Of a DNA stretch of 64,000 nucleotides, positions 59,848-64,000 are shown in pieces. Under the pieces are notes generated by a model, which was given only the letters and a program-made list of their open reading frames with translations, was not told where the DNA came from and searched no databases. Location: positions 248,001 to 312,000 of the forward strand of contig CBDANZ010000003.1 of the NCBI GenBank assembly GCA_965197865.1, in the 5' to 3' direction. This DNA is from CBDANZ01 sp965197865 (GTDB taxonomy: Bacteria; Acidobacteriota; Vicinamibacteria; Vicinamibacterales; CAVVIG01). How positions within the stretch are numbered: position 1 is the stretch's first letter; every line of letters starts with the position of its first letter. The position numbers and the translations under genes were made by a program.

Positions 59848-60726
59848 CTAGTCGAGCTCGGCGTAGATCTTCTCGGCGTTGGCTTCAGCGCTCGTCAGGT
59901 TGCCGCGACTCATCGCGTAGTTTGCATAGCGAGCGGGCAGATTCAACGAGGCCGCAGCCTCCGCCGCTGACTTGCCTTCGGCTTTGCCGCGCTCAACGGC
60001 CGCGAGAAAATCCCGGTTGAACTCGCCAAATTCGCGGAAGTCGGCCCAGGTCATGACCGGGCTGTGCCCGGGAATCACCGTGTCGACGCCCCGGATGCTA
60101 TCGACGGCCGCCAGTACGGTGCTTGGATACTGCACGCCACTGCCGCCGTTGTCGACGTCGATATACGGCACGCCCTTCCAGGCAAACAGGTCCCCAGTGT
60201 GCGCGACTCCCAGGGCACGGAACACCACAACGGAATCGCCACTGGTGTGGCCACTGCCGAAGTGGTAAAGGTCGATCCGATCGTCGCCATCGAGCAGCGT
60301 GAGCCGGTCCTGATACGTTCGACTGGGCAGATACTGTCGCCCGGTTACCGACTGGAAGGGCTCCATTCTCTCCATGTTGCTCTTCGTGTTGGTGTGCGCG
60401 ACGATTTCGACGGGCAGCGAGAAGTCGATGTTGCTCCCGACGTGATCCCCATGGGTGTGCGTGTTGACAATCATCGTGACCGGTTTGTCGGTGACCGTCC
60501 GGATCTTGTCCAGGATGGCGTCACCCCACCCAGGGTTCTTCGTGTCGACCACCACGACGCCGCCGTCGGTGAGAAAGGCGGCTGTGTTGCCCCCCCCGCC
60601 CGTGATTACGTACAGATTACCTTTCACCTGTTCGATTTCGGCGACGTTGCCCTGCGCTACGGGTCGACCCAGGGTTACCACCAAGCCCAAAACGATCAGC
60701 GCACTCAGAACCATTAACCGTCTCAT
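59848..60726 (-). CDS. Exported MBL-fold metallo-hydrolase
   Basis: The 292-residue protein has a signal peptide (MRRLMVLSALIVLGLVVTLG), then a metallo-beta-lactamase fold with VNTHTHGDHVGSN (HxHxDH motif), HFGSGHTSGDSVVVF (His), VAHTGDLFAWKG (Asp) and VIPGHSPVM (His). All zinc ligands are present. The substrate is unknown; it is closer to quinoprotein-relay or SoxH-like hydrolases than to true beta-lactamases. It is in the island next to tRNA-Asp. Confidence 0.87.
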   Translation of the reverse strand: MRRLMVLSALIVLGLVVTLGRPVAQGNVAEIEQVKGNLYVITGGGGNTAAFLTDGGVVVVDTKNPGWGDAILDKIRTVTDKPVTMIVNTHTHGDHVGSNIDFSLPVEIVAHTNTKSNMERMEPFQSVTGRQYLPSRTYQDRLTLLDGDDRIDLYHFGSGHTSGDSVVVFRALGVAHTGDLFAWKGVPYIDVDNGGSGVQYPSTVLAAVDSIRGVDTVIPGHSPVMTWADFREFGEFNRDFLAAVERGKAEGKSAAEAAASLNLPARYANYAMSRGNLTSAEANAEKIYAELD

Positions 60727-60863
60727 GACCGCCCTCCGTCGATGCGACTGACTCGACGCATCAATAATACACCTCCCACAGCCGACTGCCGCCTGGAGAT
60801 TGAACCCAGCTGCTTGAGGAGGGTTGCTTCAATCTGGCCGTCCCGGAGGCCACGACCGGGGTT

Positions 60864-60939
60864 GATTCCCGAGGATTCCCGAGGATGCGAGTGCCACGCG
60901 GTCTGCCACGCGAACGCCTGCCACGCGGGGTGCCACGCG
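60864..60939. repeat. Direct repeats beside the tRNA-Asp attachment site
   Basis: GATTCCCGAG occurs twice in tandem (60864 and 60874), then GCCACGCG four times (60893, 60905, 60920, 60932; spacing 12, 15, 12). Such short repeated words about 80-130 bases from an att core resemble arm-type integrase sites; this is an inference from position. Confidence 0.5.
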
Positions 60940-61020
60940 GAAATAGAGGGGTTCTAACGGCTGGAGAAGGACTAGGACGGAAGCCCTACCTAGCCCTTTT
61001 CCGAACAAATCCGAAAATGT

Positions 61021-61097
<77 letters not shown>

Positions 61098-61169
61098 TGA
61101 GGTTGATGCTCGGAATTGCAGATTTCATACTACAGGTTTCAAATTGGATTATCGGTCCAATCCACATTT

Positions 61170-61204
61170 AATCTGCAATCTGAAATCGACAATCCGCAAT
61201 CTCA
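61170..61204. repeat. Heptamer-phased repeat AATCNNN between two tRNA genes
   Basis: AATC recurs every 7 bases at 61170, 61177, 61184, 61191 and 61198 (units such as AATCTGC and AATCTGA). The preceding bases 61116-61160 carry complementary words (CAGATTT, CAGGTTT), so the whole spacer could fold back. Confidence 0.75.
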
Positions 61205-61216
61205 CGATTGTTTGAG

Positions 61217-61288
61217 TGGGCGGTACAGGATTCGAACCTGTGGCAGCCGGCGTGTAAAGCCGGTGCTCTACCGCTGAGCTAACCGCCC
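61217..61288 (-). tRNA. tRNA-Val (TAC)
   Basis: On the minus strand GGGCGGTTAGCTCAGCGGTA starts acceptor and D arm; the anticodon stem-loop is CGGCTTTACACGCCGG with anticodon TAC; the T loop is GGTTCGAATCC; the acceptor closes as CCGCCC with discriminator A. CCA is not encoded. It lies 120 bases upstream of tRNA-Asp on the same strand, so the two may be co-transcribed. Confidence 0.95.
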
Positions 61289-61312
61289 TTACATCATTGT
61301 AGATGGCAATCT

Positions 61313-61903
61313 CTACGAGCCTGCCACCCCCCACCAGAACAGTCCATTATACGTTGCCTTCAAGAGTAGCAGCAACGCCGCCAGCGCGAGTCCTGCGATC
61401 GTGCGATGCTCGCGGTTCGCGATCGCCTGAACCAGGCTGAAACGACGCCGGTCGCCTCTCGCCGATCGCCCGCCGGCCGATTGGCCGTTCGAGCGGTACC
61501 GATCGTATTCGGCGCCGAACCTTTCTCTAAGCAGCGCCTCCTCGGTTCTGACTGCGGCGGTGACGGTCGCGCCCACATACGCCGCAATCAGCAGACCGGC
61601 GACCACACTCGCCGACGCGATCGCCAATCCGATGCCCATCACGGACGATCCGACGTACAGAGGATGCGCGAGCCAGCGATACGGCCCCGACGAGGTCACC
61701 TCCCGTGACTTGCGGAGGTGTCCGGCAGCCCAGACGCGCAGCGCCTCGCCGACCGACGTAACCGAACCGCCGAGTGCGAGGCTACCCGGGGTTGGCTCCG
61801 CGAGCCAGAAGACGAGCGCGCCGAACACAAAGCCCACCCGCACCCGCCTGCGCACCAGAGCTGCGGCGAGGCAAGGGCGAAGCCGCTCTAGCCGCTCAAA
61901 CAC
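61313..61903 (-). CDS. ICMT-family membrane methyltransferase
   Basis: The 196-residue protein has four to five hydrophobic helices and the isoprenylcysteine-carboxyl-methyltransferase motif GHLRKSREVTSSGPYRWLAH, then PLYVGSSVMGIGLAIASASV and EEALLRERFGAEYDRYR (the C-terminal E-x-x-L...F-G-x-x-Y-x-x-Y signature of SAM-binding members). The bacterial substrates are mostly unknown. Its start overlaps the heptosyltransferase end by 8 bases, so it is part of the LPS-core operon. Confidence 0.82.
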   Translation of the reverse strand: MFERLERLRPCLAAALVRRRVRVGFVFGALVFWLAEPTPGSLALGGSVTSVGEALRVWAAGHLRKSREVTSSGPYRWLAHPLYVGSSVMGIGLAIASASVVAGLLIAAYVGATVTAAVRTEEALLRERFGAEYDRYRSNGQSAGGRSARGDRRRFSLVQAIANREHRTIAGLALAALLLLLKATYNGLFWWGVAGS

Positions 61904-62942
61904 GAGTGGGCTCGGCCGCCAGCCGGCGTTCGACGGCCTCGAGTACCTCGTCTACCGGCACATCCATCAGACACGTCGTCTGAAGCTTGCAGCGCCTGCG
62001 GTGATGGCACTGGCAGACATCCGCACGCGAAACGGTGATGTCGTGTGGACACCAGGGGCCGTTGCGCTCGGGACGCGTCGGTCCGTAGATCCCAACAAGC
62101 GGCGTCCCGAGGGCCGCGGCAATGTGCGTCGGCCCTGTATCGCCGGAAACCATGACGGCTGCACCCCGTACCAGGGCGACAAGGTCCGTGATCGACGTCT
62201 CCGGCGACAGCAGGGCGGCGCCGTTGGCGCCCGCCACGACCTCGTCGGCAAGCTCGCGTTCGCCAGGTCCCCAGATGACCACCGACATCAGACCGTGCCG
62301 CTGCCTGAGCGCCGCGGCAACTTCTGCGAGCCGCCAGGGCGGCCAGCGCTTGCTGGGCCATGCGGCGCCCGGGTTGAGCAGGGCGTAACGGCCACCGGCG
62401 CGCTCCGACGTCCGATACGCCGACTTGGAGAACCCCGGGGCGAGCGGAAACTCCGGCTGTGTCACGGTGATGCCGATGCTGGGCGCGGCGAGAAGATCGA
62501 GATTGACCTGAACGACATGCCGCCGATCGCCGCGATCGAACATCCCGGCGCCGCCCGAGTCGTGCACGTCGGTGTAAAAGAGGCGCGCGAGCGGCTCGCG
62601 CAAGTACCGCGCCGGAAAGCCGATCACACATCGAGCCCCGGAGCTGCGGGCGATGAGCGCCGATTTGATCAACCCTTGTAGGTCGATGGCCACATCGTAG
62701 CGCACGCGCCGCAGCTCGCCAACGGCGGCAACGAGCGAGGTGCCGCCCTTCGCATCCGCGCGATCGTTCACGGCGAGGCAATGGTCCACGACTGGGACAA
62801 GATCGAGAACCTCGCGGTGCTTCGCGCTCACAAGCCAGTCGATTCGAGCCGTCGGAAACGCCTGCCGCAGTGCCGCAGCCACCGGGACGGCGTGCACGAT
62901 GTCGCCGAGTGCGCCAAGACGAATGATGAGGAAGCGGTTCAA
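61896..62942 (-). CDS. Glycosyltransferase family 9, heptosyltransferase I-like
   Basis: The 348-residue GT-B protein starts MNRFLIIRLGALGDIVHAVP, the ADP-heptose:LPS heptosyltransferase signature, with VAIDLQGLIKSALIARSSGA, YALLNPGAAWPSKRWP and MVSGDTGPTHIAAALGTPLV. It adds the first L,D-heptose to Kdo in the LPS inner core. The next gene upstream makes ADP-heptose, supporting this. The ATG overlaps the preceding stop by 4 bases. Confidence 0.87.
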   Translation of the reverse strand: MNRFLIIRLGALGDIVHAVPVAAALRQAFPTARIDWLVSAKHREVLDLVPVVDHCLAVNDRADAKGGTSLVAAVGELRRVRYDVAIDLQGLIKSALIARSSGARCVIGFPARYLREPLARLFYTDVHDSGGAGMFDRGDRRHVVQVNLDLLAAPSIGITVTQPEFPLAPGFSKSAYRTSERAGGRYALLNPGAAWPSKRWPPWRLAEVAAALRQRHGLMSVVIWGPGERELADEVVAGANGAALLSPETSITDLVALVRGAAVMVSGDTGPTHIAAALGTPLVGIYGPTRPERNGPWCPHDITVSRADVCQCHHRRRCKLQTTCLMDVPVDEVLEAVERRLAAEPTRV

Positions 62943-63412
62943 GGACGTCTACAGATGCGTGCCAATATGTCGCGCGTGGCGTGGCTTTTTGGATCGCCGA
63001 CGATCGCCGTCCGGCCACCGTAGCTCTGCACGACCGCCCGTTCCGGCACCGAATCCACGGTGTAGTCGCTGCCCTTGCAGTGCACCTCTGGCCTGAGCCG
63101 CATCAGCAGCCGCTCGACCGTCGGCTCGTTGAAGATGACGACATAATCGATACCTCGGAGCGCGGCAACGATCTCCGCGCGATCAGCGGCAGGCAGAATC
63201 GGCCGTCCGCGCCCCTTGAGCGTCTCGACCGACGGGTCGTCGTTAATCGCGACGATGAGCCGGCCGGCTTCGGCGCGAGCACCCTGCAGATATCGCACGT
63301 GCCCGATATGCAGCAGATCGAAGCATCCATTGGCCAGCGCGATCATGCGCCCCTCGGCCCGGTCGCGCGCCACGGCCTCGACCAGTTCTGACTCCGACAG
63401 GATGCGTCCCAT
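62939..63412 (-). CDS. rfaE2: D-glycero-beta-D-manno-heptose 1-phosphate adenylyltransferase
   Basis: The 157-residue cytidylyltransferase-fold enzyme has IALANGCFDLLHIGHVRYLQ (HxGH), VAINDDPSVETLKGRGRPIL, ADRAEIVAALRGIDYVVIFN and LRPEVHCKGSDYTVDSVPER. It activates heptose-1-phosphate with ATP. In E. coli this is the C-terminal half of HldE; here it is a separate gene next to the kinase gene. Confidence 0.92.
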   Translation of the reverse strand: MGRILSESELVEAVARDRAEGRMIALANGCFDLLHIGHVRYLQGARAEAGRLIVAINDDPSVETLKGRGRPILPAADRAEIVAALRGIDYVVIFNEPTVERLLMRLRPEVHCKGSDYTVDSVPERAVVQSYGGRTAIVGDPKSHATRDILARICRRP

Positions 63413-63428
63413 GGTCCGGGCCGGACTG

Positions 63429-63451
63429 CAGGACTAAACTCCTGCGCTACT
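63429..63451. repeat. REP-like hairpin at the end of the heptose kinase gene
   Basis: GCAGGACTAAACTCCTGCGC followed by TAC is a member of the GTAGCGC hairpin family. It supplies the last codons and the TAG stop of the kinase gene and lies in the 21-base gap to rfaE2. Confidence 0.6.
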
Positions 63452-64000
63452 TCCTGGCGTCGTGTCGTGATCGCTCGCTACTGCGTCGCCGAGCTCGCGA
63501 GCCGAGATTGTCGCCGTGCCGCGCTTCATCACGACCAAACCGCCGGCATAGTTGGCCAGCCGAGTCGCCTCGTAGAACGACGCGCCGGAGGCGAGCGCGA
63601 GCCCGAACGTCGCGTTCACCGTGTCGCCGGCGCCGGTGACGTCGGCCACTTCATCGGAACCGAAAATCGGGACGTGAATCGTCGCCTGCTTCGGCTGGAA
63701 CAAGGCCATCCCGCGGCTGCCTCGCGTGACGAGCACGGCCCGCATGCCGGTCCGTCTGAGCAACGTTCGGCCCGCCCGCTCCAATGCCCTCGCATCGTCA
63801 TCAATCGGAACGCCCATGACGTGCTCGACCTCCGATTCGTTCGGCGTGCATGCAGTCAGTCCGTGGAAGTCGAGCAGGCGGTACCGGCTGTCCACGAGGA
63901 TAGGCACCTTCCGGCGGCGCGTGCGCTTCGAGAGCCTCGCGCGGATTGCGGCCGCAAGCGCCGGCGTCACGAGCCCCGATCCGTAGTCGGACAAGAGCAC
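63434..64000 (-). CDS. rfaE1: D-glycero-beta-D-manno-heptose-7-phosphate kinase, 5' part outside the window
   Basis: This is the C-terminal half of a PfkB-family kinase: VLLSDYGSGLVTPALAAAIR, VPILVDSRYRLLDFHGLTAC, TPNESEVEHVMG and the anion-hole motif EVADVTGAGDTVNATFGLAL with the catalytic Asp. With the adenylyltransferase downstream this is RfaE1/HldE-N. The frame is open at base 64000, so the start is not seen. The last residues (SSAGV) and the stop are encoded by a REP-like hairpin. Confidence 0.88.
   Translation of the reverse strand: MLLSDYGSGLVTPALAAAIRARLSKRTRRRKVPILVDSRYRLLDFHGLTACTPNESEVEHVMGVPIDDDARALERAGRTLLRRTGMRAVLVTRGSRGMALFQPKQATIHVPIFGSDEVADVTGAGDTVNATFGLALASGASFYEATRLANYAGGLVVMKRGTATISARELGDAVASDHDTTPGSSAGV

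Noticed and set aside
60891..60940. CRISPR-like array of GCCACGCG repeats
   Set aside because: The repeat word is 8 bases with 4-7 base gaps, far too short for repeats and spacers, and there are no cas genes.

Overview
This is a high-GC bacterial chromosome segment whose gene content (M16 protease, PA14/glycosyltransferase membrane protein, ECF sigma/anti-sigma operon, LPS-core heptose genes, very repeat-rich spacers) suggests a Gram-negative soil or sediment bacterium. I would guess Acidobacteriota (Vicinamibacteria-like), but nothing in the sequence proves it.

Layout. 1-16.3 kb is mostly housekeeping: end of a CCA-adding enzyme, an M16 peptidase, an acyl-CoA ligase/ACP/PlsC fusion, infA, a DEAD-box helicase, a BRCT/TPR protein divergent from glk, an FNR-like reductase, a broken DUF3108 gene carrying a 166-bp MITE, a PA14 membrane protein, and thiS-thiG. 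16.3-18.7 kb is a junkyard of gene fragments around an IS3 element. 18.7-38.2 kb, all on the minus strand, is a surface-glycan locus. It has a nearly complete pseudaminic-acid (nonulosonate) pathway (PseB, C, F, G, I), a formyltransferase where PseH would be expected, and an ATP-grasp, PIG-L deacetylase, radical SAM/SPASM and regulator genes joined by ATGA/GTGA overlaps. Further upstream lie an O-antigen-ligase-like gene, a UDP-sugar dehydrogenase and gmd. Several of these genes carry single in-frame stops or frameshifts, so the locus looks recently inactivated. 38.2-43.5 kb is an insertion hot spot: a glycosyltransferase pseudogene, a decayed IS110, an IS1182-like element inserted at a TTAA, and an IS3 element. 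43.6-50.9 kb returns to ordinary genes: an FAD oxidoreductase, a broken Uma2 gene, and the minus-strand run holB-ricT-pdxA-smpB-DegT-rmlD. 51-56 kb holds a DUF3179 remnant and an ECF sigma/anti-sigma operon with a DUF1223 gene and a small Cys-containing secreted protein; the last two are duplicated in decayed form at 55-56 kb. 56-61 kb is a remnant integrative region at a tRNA-Asp gene, with integrase fragments, tRNA 3'-end duplications and a second MITE copy split by an IS1111-type element. 61-64 kb carries tRNA-Asp, tRNA-Val, an ICMT-like methyltransferase and LPS heptose genes.

The most striking non-genic signals are four. (1) An IS1111-group element sits exactly inside the terminal inverted repeat of a MITE, and that repeat matches the end of the IS1182-like element in the same window. 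(2) Several independent spacer tracts keep a strict 7-nt phase, one of them inside holB. (3) Dispersed GC-rich hairpins (core GCGGGCCTCTCAGGCCCGC and relatives) occur, some absorbed in frame into proteins. (4) In-frame nonsense codons recur in the nonulosonate locus without neighbouring indels.
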